Shown: positions 27,962-39,087 of the stretch, in pieces | Layout of the letters: each line of letters begins with the position of its first letter | Numbering within the stretch: the stretch's first letter is position 1 | Origin: Chroococcus sp. CMT-3BRIN-NPC107 | Lineage (GTDB): Bacteria > Cyanobacteriota > Cyanobacteriia > Cyanobacteriales > Chroococcidiopsidaceae | DNA: 64,000 nucleotides | Assembly: GCA_019359635.1 (NCBI GenBank) | Contig: JAHHGY010000007.1 | Span: 1 to 64,000, forward strand | Direction: 5' to 3' | Made by a program: the position numbers and the translations under genes | The notes under the pieces: model-generated | The model's database searches: none | Seen by the model: only the letters and a program-made list of their open reading frames with translations | Told to the model about the DNA's origin: nothing

Positions 27962-29851
27962 AGCATCAATTACATCATCGCCACCGCCACTAGGGGGATT
28001 AGTACCACCATCATTATCGCTAGGAGCGCCAGGGGCTGCACCCGCGCCACCTTGTTGATATAAGTTAGCGCCAATAGTGTACAGAGTTTGCTGGAGTTCG
28101 GGCATCAAGGTTTTGATTTGATCGTCATTTTCCGATGCGATCGCCTCTCTGAGGTTTTTGACCATACCCTCAATTTTTGCTTTATCATCGGCGGGAACTT
28201 TATCTCCCAAGTCAGCAACCTGCTTTTCGGCTTGGTAGGCTAAAGAATCTGCCTGATTTTTGCGTTCGATTTTCTCGCGGCGCTCTTTGTCGGTAGAAGC
28301 ATTTTGTTCTGCTTGCTGTACCATCCGCTCAACTTCAGACTTATCGAGAGTAGAAGCGCCGGTAATGCTGATAGATTGCTCTTTACCACTGCCTTTATCT
28401 TTAGCTGTGACATTGAGAATACCATTGGCATCGATATCAAAGATAACCTCAATTTGAGGTACGCCGCGAGGTGCGGGAGGAATACCATCTAAGCGGAATG
28501 TTCCCAAACTCTTGTTATCAGTAGACATTTCGCGCTCTCCTTGCAGAACGTGAATTTCTACATTGCTTTGACCATCTACCGCCGTCGAGAATACCTCCGA
28601 CTTTTTGGTAGGAATAGTTGTGTTGCGGGGAATAATTTTAGTCATTACGCCGCCGAGAGTTTCTACACCCAAGGATAGCGGACTAACATCAAGCAACAAG
28701 ATTCCTGTAACATCCCCAGCTAGTACCCCAGCTTGAATCGCTGCACCTACAGCTACTACTTCGTCAGGGTTTACAGTTTGGTTAGGATCTTTGCCTAAAA
28801 TTCGTTTTACCAAATCTTGAACGGCAGGAATTCGAGTAGAACCACCAACTAAAACGATTTCATTGATGGCACTTTTATCTAACTTGGCATCGCGCATCGC
28901 ATTTTCTACCGGAACGCGGCAGCGATCGATGAGGTCAGAACAAAGCTCTTCAAATTTAGCGCGGGTTAGAGTTGTATCTAAGTGCTTGGGCCCGTCTTGG
29001 GTTGCAGTGATAAATGGAAGGTTAATCTCAGCTTGAGTAACGCTCGATAGCTCGATTTTTGCTTTTTCTGCCGCTTCGGTCAAACGCTGCAACGCTTGCT
29101 TATCTTTGCGCAAATCGATACCTTCAGAGCGTCGAAATTCGTCAGCTAAGTAATCAACAATCTTTTTATCAAAGTCGTCACCACCTAAGTGAGTATCGCC
29201 AGAAGTTGCCAATACTTCAAATACACCGTCGCCAACTTCTAGCACCGACACGTCAAACGTACCGCCACCAAGGTCAAATACTAAGATTGTTTCGTTGCTT
29301 TTTTTATCGAAACCGTAAGCCAAAGATGCGGCGGTAGGTTCGTTGATAATCCGCAATACTTCAACTCCGGCAATCTTTCCGGCATCTTTGGTCGCTTGAC
29401 GCTGGGAGTCGTTGAAGTAAGCAGGAACGGTAATTACTGCTTGAGTAACAGTTTCGCCTAAGTATTTGCTGGCATCTTCTACTAACTTCCGCAATACTTG
29501 AGCAGAGATTTCTTCGGGGGCAAACTGCTTACCAGCACCGGGACAGTCTAACTTAACATTGCCACTGCCATCGCGAATAACTTTGTAAGAAACTTCGGTT
29601 GCTTCGTGGGTTACTTCTTCGTATCTACGTCCGATAAACCGCTTAACCGAATAAAAAGTATTTTCGGGGTTCATTACCGCCTGACGTTTAGCGATTTGAC
29701 CAACTAAGCGATCGCCATTTTTAGCAAAAGCGACTACCGATGGCGTTGTCCGAAAACCTTCAGCATTAGCAATTACAGTAGGTTTGCCACCTTCCATTAC
29801 TGCTACGCAAGAATTTGTTGTACCTAAGTCAATTCCAACTACTTTTGCCAT
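27941..29851 (-). CDS. dnaK: molecular chaperone DnaK (Hsp70)
   Basis: [18 protein letters not shown]; 636 aa. Confidence 0.97.
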   Translation of the reverse strand: MAKVVGIDLGTTNSCVAVMEGGKPTVIANAEGFRTTPSVVAFAKNGDRLVGQIAKRQAVMNPENTFYSVKRFIGRRYEEVTHEATEVSYKVIRDGSGNVKLDCPGAGKQFAPEEISAQVLRKLVEDASKYLGETVTQAVITVPAYFNDSQRQATKDAGKIAGVEVLRIINEPTAASLAYGFDKKSNETILVFDLGGGTFDVSVLEVGDGVFEVLATSGDTHLGGDDFDKKIVDYLADEFRRSEGIDLRKDKQALQRLTEAAEKAKIELSSVTQAEINLPFITATQDGPKHLDTTLTRAKFEELCSDLIDRCRVPVENAMRDAKLDKSAINEIVLVGGSTRIPAVQDLVKRILGKDPNQTVNPDEVVAVGAAIQAGVLAGDVTGILLLDVSPLSLGVETLGGVMTKIIPRNTTIPTKKSEVFSTAVDGQSNVEIHVLQGEREMSTDNKSLGTFRLDGIPPAPRGVPQIEVIFDIDANGILNVTAKDKGSGKEQSISITGASTLDKSEVERMVQQAEQNASTDKERREKIERKNQADSLAYQAEKQVADLGDKVPADDKAKIEGMVKNLREAIASENDDQIKTLMPELQQTLYTIGANLYQQGGAGAAPGAPSDNDGGTNPPSGGGDDVIDADFTESK

Positions 29852-30325
29852 TGGAGATATTTGGCTCCTATAATTACTTTTACGAACAATACAAAACTAT
29901 TAATTGCACTCAGTACGTCGATTTTTGTACTATTTGTACTAATTTATATACTGAGCTTGATTAGCCGAGGCTTCCTAGGGGGGTTTTCCGAACCTTTGTT
30001 TGGGCGGTTAACTTTTGGCGCTGGGCTAATAAAATCATCGTTACTTGCCGTTAATTACTTTCACTGTTGTTAATGTAAGTAAATTTAGGGTCTAGGTAAT
30101 TAGTGCGAACCGTAATTTAATAGTTGTGTTTGCCGTCCGCAGACTTGCTTTTGTGTGGTGGGGCAGTTTAAATAGACAAAATTTTGCTCTAAAAACTACT
30201 GTAAGAATCTAAATATATGTCAATTGCCGCCGCGATCGCTTTGATAGTCTAGAAATGGGCTATCCAATCTCAAAATATTATTAAGTACCGTTTTTCTGGG
30301 TGTAGGGCTAAACGGTAGTAGGTTT

Positions 30326-32275
30326 TTGCGGCTTATAATGTCAGAGAAGTTATTAAAACAGCGCTATCAAATAATCAAAGTCTTGAAAAGCGGAGAATTT
30401 TGCCAAATTTATCTAGCTAAAGATATCGCTCAACAAAATGGCTCTAGTTGCATTATTAAACAAATATTACTACCCACTAGCGATCGCGTAGACAATTTGC
30501 AACAGCACTTTTATAAGTCGCTGACAAGAGAAGTAACAGCCCTAAAAATCCTCAATACTTGCGATCGCGTCCCTCGTCTTTTGGCTGGCTTTAAAGAAAA
30601 CCTAGAATTTTACTTAGTCCAAGAATTTATTGAGGGATATTGTCTAGATGTAGAAATCTATCCAGGTTGCTGTTGGGATGAAAGTCGAGTTATTGCACTT
30701 GTTTACGAAGTCTTAGAAATTTTAGCTGTAGTGCATAGTTATGGATTAATCCATCGAAACCTTAAACCAAGCAATTTGATTAGACAAAATAGTACCCACA
30801 AATTAATTTTGATCGATTTTGGTGCAGCCAAGCAAGCTTGGACGCAAGTAGCTACAACTCCCACCAGTTTTTCTTTCGGTGTAGGTGCGACAATTTCTTT
30901 GGGTACGCCAGGATATATGCCCGCCGAACAAGAGCGAGGTACGCCCCGCTTTAGTAGCGATATTTATGCTTTGGGGATAATGGCAATTCAAGCTTTGACG
31001 GGTTTAAATTCTAACCAACTGCTAAAAGACTCGGAAACCGGAGAAATTTTGTGGCAGCAACACGCCAGCATCAGTCATCAATTTGCTGATATTTTAAGCA
31101 AAATGGTGTCTTACCACTTCCAAGACCGCTATCAATCGGCTACGGACACTTTGCACGATCTCCAGCCTTTAATTGATTTGCCTGCACCGCCAGAAATAGT
31201 GAAATCTACACAAGCAGTTGCAAGTAATACTAGAAAGAAATTCAAACTAAGTTTATCGGTTGTATCGAGCGCGATCGCAACTATTTTGACTTTAATTGCT
31301 GGGTGTTACTACTTGCTGCAATCGCCGTCTCCAATTTTGAAAGCCGAAAACCCCTTAGTTGCTGCTAAAAACACTACTAATCTAGATGTAACCTTAGCCC
31401 ATACTTTAAAAAGTCATAAAGATGTAGTTTGGTGCGCTGTTTCCAGCTTTGACGGTCAGACGCTGATTAGCAGTAGTGGAGATAAAACTATTAAAGTATG
31501 GAATTTGCTAACGGGGAAGTTGCGAGCTACTTTGACAAGCAATTTTGAACCTGTTTTGGCGGTGGCAATTAGTAAAAGTAATCACACTATTGCTAGTGGC
31601 AACTATAGTATCGACCGAGCAATTAATCTCTGGAACCTTTCTACAGGTATACGCCGTAATCTGGGAGGCAATAGCAATCATGTTTGGTCTGTAGCTATTA
31701 GCCCTAACGAGGAACTGCTAGCAAGTTCTAATGGCGATGGTTCTATGGATGTTTGGAATCTAAGCGATCGCCAATTGCGGTATCGCCTTGTGGGACATTT
31801 AGATACCGTATGGTCTGTAGCTATTAGTCCCAATAGTCAAATGCTTGCTAGTGCAAGTTCTGACAAAACAATTAATCTTTGGGATTTGCGAAGTAGAGAG
31901 CTATTGCATACTTTTACTGGGCATTCAGACCGAGTTAGAACTGTAGCCTTTAGTCCCAATGGGCGAATTATCGCTTCTGGTAGTTGGGATAAATCGATTA
32001 AAATTTGGGATCTACAAACTAAAACCTTACTGCGTAGTCTTTCTGGGCATTCAGATTATGTCAACTCTGTAGCTATAAGCCCTAATGGTCAAATTCTTGC
32101 TAGTGGTAGCGATGATGGAACGGTCAAACTTTGGAATTTAGCTAGCGGGGAGTTATTACAAACTCTAAAACAGCATTCTGGTAATGTTAATTCTGTCAGC
32201 TTTAACCCTGATGGAAATATTTTAATTAGTGCTAGTGGCGATAAAACTATTAAGATTTGGTGGCTCAATTCCTAA
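30326..32275 (+). CDS. serine/threonine protein kinase with seven C-terminal WD40 repeats
   Basis: LIHRNLKPSNLI, LIDFGAAK, GTPGYMPAEQ; TM segment; seven WD40 units. Likely start 30338. Confidence 0.93.
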   Translation: MRLIMSEKLLKQRYQIIKVLKSGEFCQIYLAKDIAQQNGSSCIIKQILLPTSDRVDNLQQHFYKSLTREVTALKILNTCDRVPRLLAGFKENLEFYLVQEFIEGYCLDVEIYPGCCWDESRVIALVYEVLEILAVVHSYGLIHRNLKPSNLIRQNSTHKLILIDFGAAKQAWTQVATTPTSFSFGVGATISLGTPGYMPAEQERGTPRFSSDIYALGIMAIQALTGLNSNQLLKDSETGEILWQQHASISHQFADILSKMVSYHFQDRYQSATDTLHDLQPLIDLPAPPEIVKSTQAVASNTRKKFKLSLSVVSSAIATILTLIAGCYYLLQSPSPILKAENPLVAAKNTTNLDVTLAHTLKSHKDVVWCAVSSFDGQTLISSSGDKTIKVWNLLTGKLRATLTSNFEPVLAVAISKSNHTIASGNYSIDRAINLWNLSTGIRRNLGGNSNHVWSVAISPNEELLASSNGDGSMDVWNLSDRQLRYRLVGHLDTVWSVAISPNSQMLASASSDKTINLWDLRSRELLHTFTGHSDRVRTVAFSPNGRIIASGSWDKSIKIWDLQTKTLLRSLSGHSDYVNSVAISPNGQILASGSDDGTVKLWNLASGELLQTLKQHSGNVNSVSFNPDGNILISASGDKTIKIWWLNS

Positions 32276-32395
32276 ACCTTTAACTAAGGTGCGATCGCCC
32301 ATTGTGTTGGAATTTAACAATCAAGCGATCGCCTGATTGCACACCAGACAATAAAATAAATTAACCAGTTCTTCATCCATTTAGCAGAGGTTGCC

Positions 32396-33114
32396 GTGTC
32401 TATCATTACTCAAACCCCTGTCTCCCAGCTAACCATTTCCTACCCTCTTTTGCCGGAAGATTTTATTTTCCCCGATGACCCAGTGGAAAATACAGACCAG
32501 CCTTTGTTGGCGGCCGCTTTACGCCAGCCTTTGACAGCGTTTCCCGCTCTCATGCAGGATGCTTTAGTTGTCTCTAACTTTGCTTTGTGCGCGGCGATTG
32601 AAGGGCGAATTATCTGTAAAGCACCAGACTTTCTGTACGTGCGTCCGGTACAGCCTTGGCAGTCATCTCAAATCCGCCGCAGCTACACTCCCAATACTGA
32701 AGGGTAATTCCTCAAATAGTGATGGAGTTTCTTTCAGCTACCTATGGTGAAGAATATTCTGTCGAGTTTACCCAGGGTGTAGGCAAGTGGTTTTTTTACG
32801 AGCAAGTCATTCAAGTACCGCTCTACGCGATCTTTCGACCAGATACCGGGCGACTTGAAGTTTATGCAATAGAATCTGGACGCTACCAAGTTCAAACAAC
32901 AGCAGAATCAGAACGCTATTGGATACCTGGATTAGAGTTGTTTTTAGGAGTATGGGAGGGAAGGCATGAAGGTAGAACTGGCTATTGGTTGAGGTGGTGG
33001 AATGCCCAAGGAGAGCTACTATTGTGGTCAGAAGAAGGAGCAGAACAAGAACGCCAACGGGCAGAAAGATTAGCAGAACAACTACGTCAGTTGGGGGTAA
33101 ATCCAGAAGCTTAA
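32396..33114 (+). pseudogene. Uma2-family endonuclease, frameshifted
   Basis: 32396-32707 ends RRSYTPNTEG*; 32719-33114 continues in another frame (VMEFLSATYGEEYSVEF...). One added base near 32702-32705 restores GVIPQIVMEF. Confidence 0.85.
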
Positions 33115-33154
33115 GGGCTTGAGTAAAGCGCGATCGCCCATCGGCAATTTTTCG

Positions 33155-34183
33155 CTAAGGGGCGATCGCGACTTTAACTACTTTGCGCTCTTTCATAGCT
33201 TGAAATACCTGCTCTAATTCCTGCAACGGACGGCGATCGCTAATTAATAACTCAAAGGGGATAACTCGGCTTGCTAGCAGCGATAATGCTGCTTTTACAT
33301 ACTCTGGAGTATTGTGGAATACGCCTTTAACAGTTAGTTCGCTGTAGTGTAATTGTTCTGTATTTACAGTAATTGTAGTATCTCGCGGGCAGCCCCCAAA
33401 TAAATTAACCGTTGCGCCTGGACGTGCAAGTGCGATCGCCTCTTCCCATACACTCGGTACGCCTGTCGCCTCAATTACGACATCTGCGCCCCTGCCATCG
33501 GTTAAATCTTTCACAATTTGGGCGCTATTTTCTATTTGCTTATAGTTGAAGGTTTTATTTGCCTCTAATTTCTGTCCAGTTTGCAGCCGCGCTTCGTTAC
33601 CACCAAATAACAATACTTCTGCACCTATTTGGTTTGCCAATACTGCTACAAACATTAATCCAATTGCTCCATCTCCTAATACCACAACGCGCTTGCCGGG
33701 CAGTACATTCGATCTTGCTATTCCATGCAATACGCAAGCTAAAGGTTCAGTCAGGGCAGCCAATTCATCGGGTAATTCGTCGGGAATAGATAGCAAGTTT
33801 TGCTGGACAATCGGAGCGGGAATTTTTAAATATTGAGCAAACGTGCCATTATTCCAAGTAATATTTGGACAAAGAGAATACTCTTGCTGTTGACAATAGA
33901 AGCATTTTGTGCAAGGAGCGGAATTATTAGCAACAACGCGATCGCCGATTTTCCAATTAGTTACATTCCTGCCTAGTGCTACAATCTTTCCTGCCGCTTC
34001 ATGTCCAAATAAAGTGGGTAGTTTTAGCATTTTGGCATGACCGCCACGCCGCCATACTTTTAAATCGGTTCCGCAGGTAGTGGCGGTGGATACCTTAATT
34101 ACAACTTCTCCCTCTGCAACAGTAGGGTCGGTAACTTGTTCTAGGCGTAAATCTTCCTTACCGTAGAGGAGAGCAGCCAGCAT
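33155..34183 (-). CDS. zinc-dependent medium-chain alcohol/sugar dehydrogenase
   Basis: GHEAAGKIVALG; Cys cluster CTKCFYCQQQEYSLC; VVLGDGAIGLMFV. Confidence 0.9.
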   Translation of the reverse strand: MLAALLYGKEDLRLEQVTDPTVAEGEVVIKVSTATTCGTDLKVWRRGGHAKMLKLPTLFGHEAAGKIVALGRNVTNWKIGDRVVANNSAPCTKCFYCQQQEYSLCPNITWNNGTFAQYLKIPAPIVQQNLLSIPDELPDELAALTEPLACVLHGIARSNVLPGKRVVVLGDGAIGLMFVAVLANQIGAEVLLFGGNEARLQTGQKLEANKTFNYKQIENSAQIVKDLTDGRGADVVIEATGVPSVWEEAIALARPGATVNLFGGCPRDTTITVNTEQLHYSELTVKGVFHNTPEYVKAALSLLASRVIPFELLISDRRPLQELEQVFQAMKERKVVKVAIAP

Positions 34184-34253
34184 AAAATTATTGTCTGTGA
34201 TTTAGGTTTAACGATTTTATCAAGGTTCAGACAATTTTTAGCGAGCATTTTTC

Positions 34254-34454
34254 TTAACGCTTGCTAGTAGTGGCTGGTTCTTTGGGAGTAGAAGGAATTT
34301 TGCTTACGGCTAAAAGTGGTACTTCTTGCCAACAGGAAGTACAAAACCAATATACTCCACGATGGCGGACGTGACGCAGTAAAGGACTGGCGCAGCAAGG
34401 ACAACTATTACTATTATGGTCTTGCATAATTTTTTCTCCGTATTTCAAAAACAT
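34254..34454 (-). CDS. small zinc-ribbon-like protein
   Basis: 66 aa with CPCCASPLLRHVRHRGVYWFCTSCW. Confidence 0.6.
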   Translation of the reverse strand: MFLKYGEKIMQDHNSNSCPCCASPLLRHVRHRGVYWFCTSCWQEVPLLAVSKIPSTPKEPATTSKR

Positions 34455-34759
34455 TGCAGGGTTATTTTTTTAAAACAAATACACCAATTAAAAAAATGTG
34501 AAATTAAAGCCCACAAAAAATGCGATCGCTTTCCATTGCGGAGAATTTTAAAAGGGCAATTACACTAACCAAGATAAACCCTAGGTCTTAAACCCCCCTC
34601 TATCTTGGGGATCATCAATGCAAAAGGGTTATAGCGATCCTCAAAAATAAATTTCAAAACTCTTAATTGAATAAATCTAGCGACATGGGCAGTAAGTGCC
34701 GCTCTCCAGTAGCATAGAAAAAGCAGGTAGAACCAGAAAATTTTGAGTAGCGTAGCTCT

Positions 34760-36196
34760 ATGTTAGAAAAGGCACTGATGCTTGGATGGCGACGACCGAT
34801 TTTAGTAGGTGGAGTTGGTTTGTCTTTAGGGCTGTGGCTGTGGCAAGGCTTTGATAGCTCAGTGGGTCAAGGGCATGAATTAGGTATATTTGGAGCGGCT
34901 TTTTTAATTATCGGCTTGTGGTTATGGCAACAAAATAAGCTTAACAAAGCAACTTTAATTGATAATTCTCCTCCAAATCGGCAAAAAGTTGAAAGAGCGA
35001 TCGCAACGGTGCATAATACCATCGGTCAATTGCAAGTCGAAGCCGAAAATCATGCCGTGTTACCACTGTTACAAACTCAATTTACAAAAATAAACGATCT
35101 GTTAGAAAGACAGCATATAAATGTAGTTATTACTGGTGGCAAAGCAGTAGGTAAAACAGCATTGCTGCAAACCCTATCTAGTTGGCAAAACACTACCAAC
35201 AGGTCTGTAAATTTTCAAGAAACCAAGGCTTTATTTACACCCGGAGATAATGCCGTACTAGATACAAATTATGCTGACTTAGTAATATTGGCAATCGATG
35301 GAGATTTAACTGATTCTCAATGGCAAATATGGCAGCAAACCGTAGCAAAAAATCAACGCACTTTATTAGTTTTTAACAAGCAAGATCGGTATTTACCTGA
35401 AGCACGGGCAACTATACTAAATTCGTTGCAACACAAAGTAGCTGATGTAGTGGCGACTTCCGCACGTCCAAATCAAATTAAAGTCCGCCAGCATCAAAGC
35501 GATGGTTTGGTACGCGAATGGTTAGACATCCCCGTTGCCGATATCAGCCAACTAAGCGACTATTTACAGCAAGTAGTAGCTAAAGAAGGGCAAGAATTAA
35601 TTTGGGCAACAATTATTAGACAAGCAATTAGCTTGCAAATAGAAGCAAAAACGGCATTAAACCAAGTGAGACAAGAAAAAGCTACCCCCATTATCGAGAA
35701 GTATCAATGGATAGCCGCCGCCGCCACCTTTGCAAACCCCATGCCAGCTTTAGATTTGCTTGCTACCGCCGCTATTAATGCTCAATTGGTGGTGGAATTA
35801 GGCAATATCTACCAGCAAAAGTTCTCATTTCAGCAAGCCCAAACTGTAGCCGGAACAATGGGTAGCCTAATGTTGAAGTTAGGATTAGTAGAATTATCGA
35901 CAAAAGCGATCGCTACTTTATTAAAAAGCAATGCCGTCACTTTTGTTGCTGGTGGTGCATTACAAGGAGTTAGCGCGGCTTACCTGACTCGCGTTGCTGG
36001 CTTGAGTTTGGTTGAATACTTCCAAAGTCAAGAAGTCGCTATAAATGCCGAAAATGGCTTAAATCTAGATAAACTTGGTCAAACCTTACAAAAAGTATTT
36101 CAGCAAAATCAACAAATTGCTTTATTACAATCTTTTGTGCAGCAAGGAATCAGCCGTTTATTACCCCAAGTTAAAGCTGACGGGAGCGCTTCTTAA
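34760..36196 (+). CDS. membrane-associated GTPase-like protein with DUF697-type C-terminus
   Basis: GGKAVGKTALLQ P-loop, NKQD; helical/TM C-terminal half. Confidence 0.78.
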   Translation: MLEKALMLGWRRPILVGGVGLSLGLWLWQGFDSSVGQGHELGIFGAAFLIIGLWLWQQNKLNKATLIDNSPPNRQKVERAIATVHNTIGQLQVEAENHAVLPLLQTQFTKINDLLERQHINVVITGGKAVGKTALLQTLSSWQNTTNRSVNFQETKALFTPGDNAVLDTNYADLVILAIDGDLTDSQWQIWQQTVAKNQRTLLVFNKQDRYLPEARATILNSLQHKVADVVATSARPNQIKVRQHQSDGLVREWLDIPVADISQLSDYLQQVVAKEGQELIWATIIRQAISLQIEAKTALNQVRQEKATPIIEKYQWIAAAATFANPMPALDLLATAAINAQLVVELGNIYQQKFSFQQAQTVAGTMGSLMLKLGLVELSTKAIATLLKSNAVTFVAGGALQGVSAAYLTRVAGLSLVEYFQSQEVAINAENGLNLDKLGQTLQKVFQQNQQIALLQSFVQQGISRLLPQVKADGSAS

Positions 36197-36309
36197 TTGA
36201 ATCTGGTGAGCTTACCCCTTCTCGATTCAGAAATATTAAAAACATAATTTTGAAAAGAGTTAGGGGTCTTAACAGATACTCTTTGAAATCGTCTCTAGTA
36301 TAGTTAGGT

Positions 36310-37728
36310 TTAAAATTCTGCACTCAACGGAGTACGCGGAAAAGGAATTACATCGCGGATGTTTGCCATTCCGGTCATAAATTGCACCAAACGCTCAAAC
36401 CCCAACCCAAAGCCAGCATGGGGAACCGTACCATAACGGCGTAAATCTAAATACCACCACAAATCCTCTGGATTTAAGCCTTGATTTCTCATTCTTTGCT
36501 CTAATACGTCTATTCGTTCTTCCCGTTGAGAACCGCCGATAATTTCGCCTATTTTGGGCGCTAAAATGTCCATAGCGCTAACGGTTTTTTGGTCGTCGTT
36601 TAAACGCATATAGAAAGCTTTGATCCCCACTGGATAATCGGTAACGATCGCAGGTTTTTTAAATAACTGTTCGGCTAAATAACGTTCGTGTTCTGATTGC
36701 AAGTCTAAGCCCCAACTTACAGGATACTCAAAAGTTACTGGAGCTTTTTCAAGCAACGAAACCGCCTCTGTATAAGTTAAACGCGCAAACTCATTGTCAA
36801 TAATGTTTTGAGCGGTCGCCAGCACTGTATTATCAATGCGATCGTTAAAAAACTCCATGTCTTCTGGGCAAGTTTCCATCACATACTTAAAAACGTGCTT
36901 TAAAAAGGCTTCGGCTAAATCCATATCGCCAAGCAAGTTGCAAAAAGCCATTTCTGGTTCTACCATCCAAAACTCTGCTAAATGCCTAGAAGTATTAGAG
37001 TTTTCGGCTCTAAAAGTTGGCGCAAAGGTATAGACATTACTAAAAGCCATTGCCATAATTTCTGCTTCTAGTTGTCCGCTTACGGTTAAATAAGCTGGTT
37101 TACCAAAGAAGTCTTGGCTATAGTCTACTTCTTGCTTGTCTGTAACCGGAACTTTTTTTAAATCTAAGCTAGTAACAGTAAATAATTCTCCCGCGCCTTC
37201 GCAATCGCTGCTAGTAATAATCGGCGTATGCACCCACAAAAAACCCCGTTGTTGAAAAAACTGGTGAATGGCGGTTGCACAGGCATTTCTGACGCGAAAA
37301 ACTGCGCCAAAAGAATTAGTACGCGATCGCAAATGTCCAATAGTACGCAAAAATTCAAAAGAATGGCGTTTTTTTTGCAAAGGATAAGTATCGACATCAG
37401 CTTCGCCGTATACGGTGGCTGCGGTCGCTTGTAACTCAATGCGTTGCCCTTTTCCTTGCGATGGCACTAATTTCCCTGTAGCTTCTACTGAAGCCCCGGT
37501 ATTTAACCGCTTTAGTAAGTTCTCGTAGTCGGGCATTTGCGAATTTAGCACTACTTGCAAATTTGCTAAAGAAGAGCCATCGTTTACTTCAATAAAGGCA
37601 AATCCTTTCAAATCGCGCTTCGTGCGTACCCAGCCTTGAATAGTTAGTTCTGCTTCTGGCTGACCGTTTTTTAATATATCTGCAATACTTCTCGTCATCG
37701 TATATAAATAATTCGTTTTAGCTGGCAC
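36310..37728 (-). CDS. asnS: asparaginyl-tRNA synthetase
   Basis: Class II motifs; [57 protein letters not shown]. Confidence 0.96.
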   Translation of the reverse strand: MPAKTNYLYTMTRSIADILKNGQPEAELTIQGWVRTKRDLKGFAFIEVNDGSSLANLQVVLNSQMPDYENLLKRLNTGASVEATGKLVPSQGKGQRIELQATAATVYGEADVDTYPLQKKRHSFEFLRTIGHLRSRTNSFGAVFRVRNACATAIHQFFQQRGFLWVHTPIITSSDCEGAGELFTVTSLDLKKVPVTDKQEVDYSQDFFGKPAYLTVSGQLEAEIMAMAFSNVYTFAPTFRAENSNTSRHLAEFWMVEPEMAFCNLLGDMDLAEAFLKHVFKYVMETCPEDMEFFNDRIDNTVLATAQNIIDNEFARLTYTEAVSLLEKAPVTFEYPVSWGLDLQSEHERYLAEQLFKKPAIVTDYPVGIKAFYMRLNDDQKTVSAMDILAPKIGEIIGGSQREERIDVLEQRMRNQGLNPEDLWWYLDLRRYGTVPHAGFGLGFERLVQFMTGMANIRDVIPFPRTPLSAEF

Positions 37729-38080
37729 AAGACTTTAATATCCAGCCTACAACAATACCCAGCCCTCCAAACCGTACCGCTTGCCAAAAAGGTTCTTTAA
37801 AAACATCTATAGTAAATAGCTGGCTTTCTAAACTAACTTCGATAGTTTCTAACTGAGTTTTAATTTCTTTGAGTTCTGCTTGCAAGGCTGGCAGCTTATT
37901 ATTAGACAATTGCGGTCTAATTTCTTCCAATCGGTACTTAAGCTCTGCCTTACGTTGGCGATCGCTTTCTATTTGAGCATAACGCTGTTTGAGAGCAACT
38001 AATGTTTGTTCTACTTCAGCAATACTTCCCTCAATATCTGCATTTGTAACATCGGTGCTTGATGATTCGGGCGGCTGCAT
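37718..38080 (-). CDS. hypothetical coiled-coil protein with C-terminal TM segment
   Basis: 120 aa; start of asnS overlaps its 3' end. Confidence 0.6.
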   Translation of the reverse strand: MQPPESSSTDVTNADIEGSIAEVEQTLVALKQRYAQIESDRQRKAELKYRLEEIRPQLSNNKLPALQAELKEIKTQLETIEVSLESQLFTIDVFKEPFWQAVRFGGLGIVVGWILKSCAS

Positions 38081-38116
38081 ATAATCCCTTGATACAGTAA
38101 GACTAGATAACCTTAT

Positions 38117-38425
38117 ATGCCCGATTTTATGCTTGAAAATAACGATCTTGTCAAAACTGCTAACCTTAATGACTTCAGCACTCTACAATTAGCTCAAGCT
38201 TTGAGCGAAAGGCTAACTATTTCTCCTAACGACTGGCATAAGTTAAAATCTAACCGCAAAGCTCGTTCTAGAGAACAAGCGGCGGTGGCTTTGGTATTTT
38301 TGCTCAAAGAACAACCCGACGACAACGAAGCTTTATCAAGACTACAACAAGCTACAGCGTGGTTAGATCGCTCTATTTCTGCCCCTCCCTGTCCTAGTCA
38401 TGGTGCTACCGATTTAGTTAACTAA
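38117..38425 (+). CDS. conserved hypothetical protein
   Basis: 102 aa ORF, no strong motif. Confidence 0.55.
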   Translation: MPDFMLENNDLVKTANLNDFSTLQLAQALSERLTISPNDWHKLKSNRKARSREQAAVALVFLLKEQPDDNEALSRLQQATAWLDRSISAPPCPSHGATDLVN

Positions 38426-38860
38426 AGGAAACCGAAAACGGGACATTTGCTTACACAGTCTTAACTCTGTCCCTTCTTCGTTCCAATGTACTTGGTCGAA
38501 AATTGTTTTTAGTAAGTATGTTCCGCGACCGTTTTCGGAGGTGTCTGGAGGTAAATAATCACTGCGATCGCAATTACAATCAGGAGTGAATCCGCAACCT
38601 TGATCGACAATTTCCCACCAGTAAAATTCACTAACTAAGAAAAAGCGAACGATGACAACTTTGCCGGGATCGAGCTTGTTGCCATGTTTGGCAGCATTAA
38701 CTAAAGCTTCTTGAAGTCCCAATCTTAGTTCGGCGTGCCATTTTGCTGGCACCTCCGCCAGCAATAAATCTAAAATTGGGCAAAGGTATAGTGTGGAAGC
38801 AAAACTAATTGTGCTGCAATTGCGCCCAACTGGACGTGGTGAAATAGTAATCACGTACAA
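38414..38860 (-). CDS. anti-sigma regulatory factor / RsbW-like HATPase
   Basis: LGLQEALVNAAKHGNKLD N-box; VDQGCGF; ENGRGTYLLKTIFD. Confidence 0.88.
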   Translation of the reverse strand: MYVITISPRPVGRNCSTISFASTLYLCPILDLLLAEVPAKWHAELRLGLQEALVNAAKHGNKLDPGKVVIVRFFLVSEFYWWEIVDQGCGFTPDCNCDRSDYLPPDTSENGRGTYLLKTIFDQVHWNEEGTELRLCKQMSRFRFPLVN

Positions 38861-39087
38861 AAACCCCGTAGCTGTTGACTAGACATTACTTTGCTTGTTT
38901 TCTGGTTTTCCAGGCGAGCTATATAGTCTTTTCTATAAGCGCATTTTTTGTAGTCAATAAGGAGTTTTTAAAGGCAATGCTAAATTTATTTATAAAACTA
39001 AAAAATTATCATTGCTTTTTTATCTTAGCATTCCTCTTTCTATTCCCCAAGTAGTTTGTCGATATCGACTCAAAGCCTCACAGCTAT

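Noticed and set aside
28240-29337. Short ORFs inside dnaK on both strands
   Set aside because: Fully overlap a strong Hsp70 CDS; low-complexity frame shadows.
29861-30073. 70-aa hydrophobic ORF upstream of the kinase
   Set aside because: No recognisable motif; overlaps the dnaK 5' promoter region; not supported as a gene.
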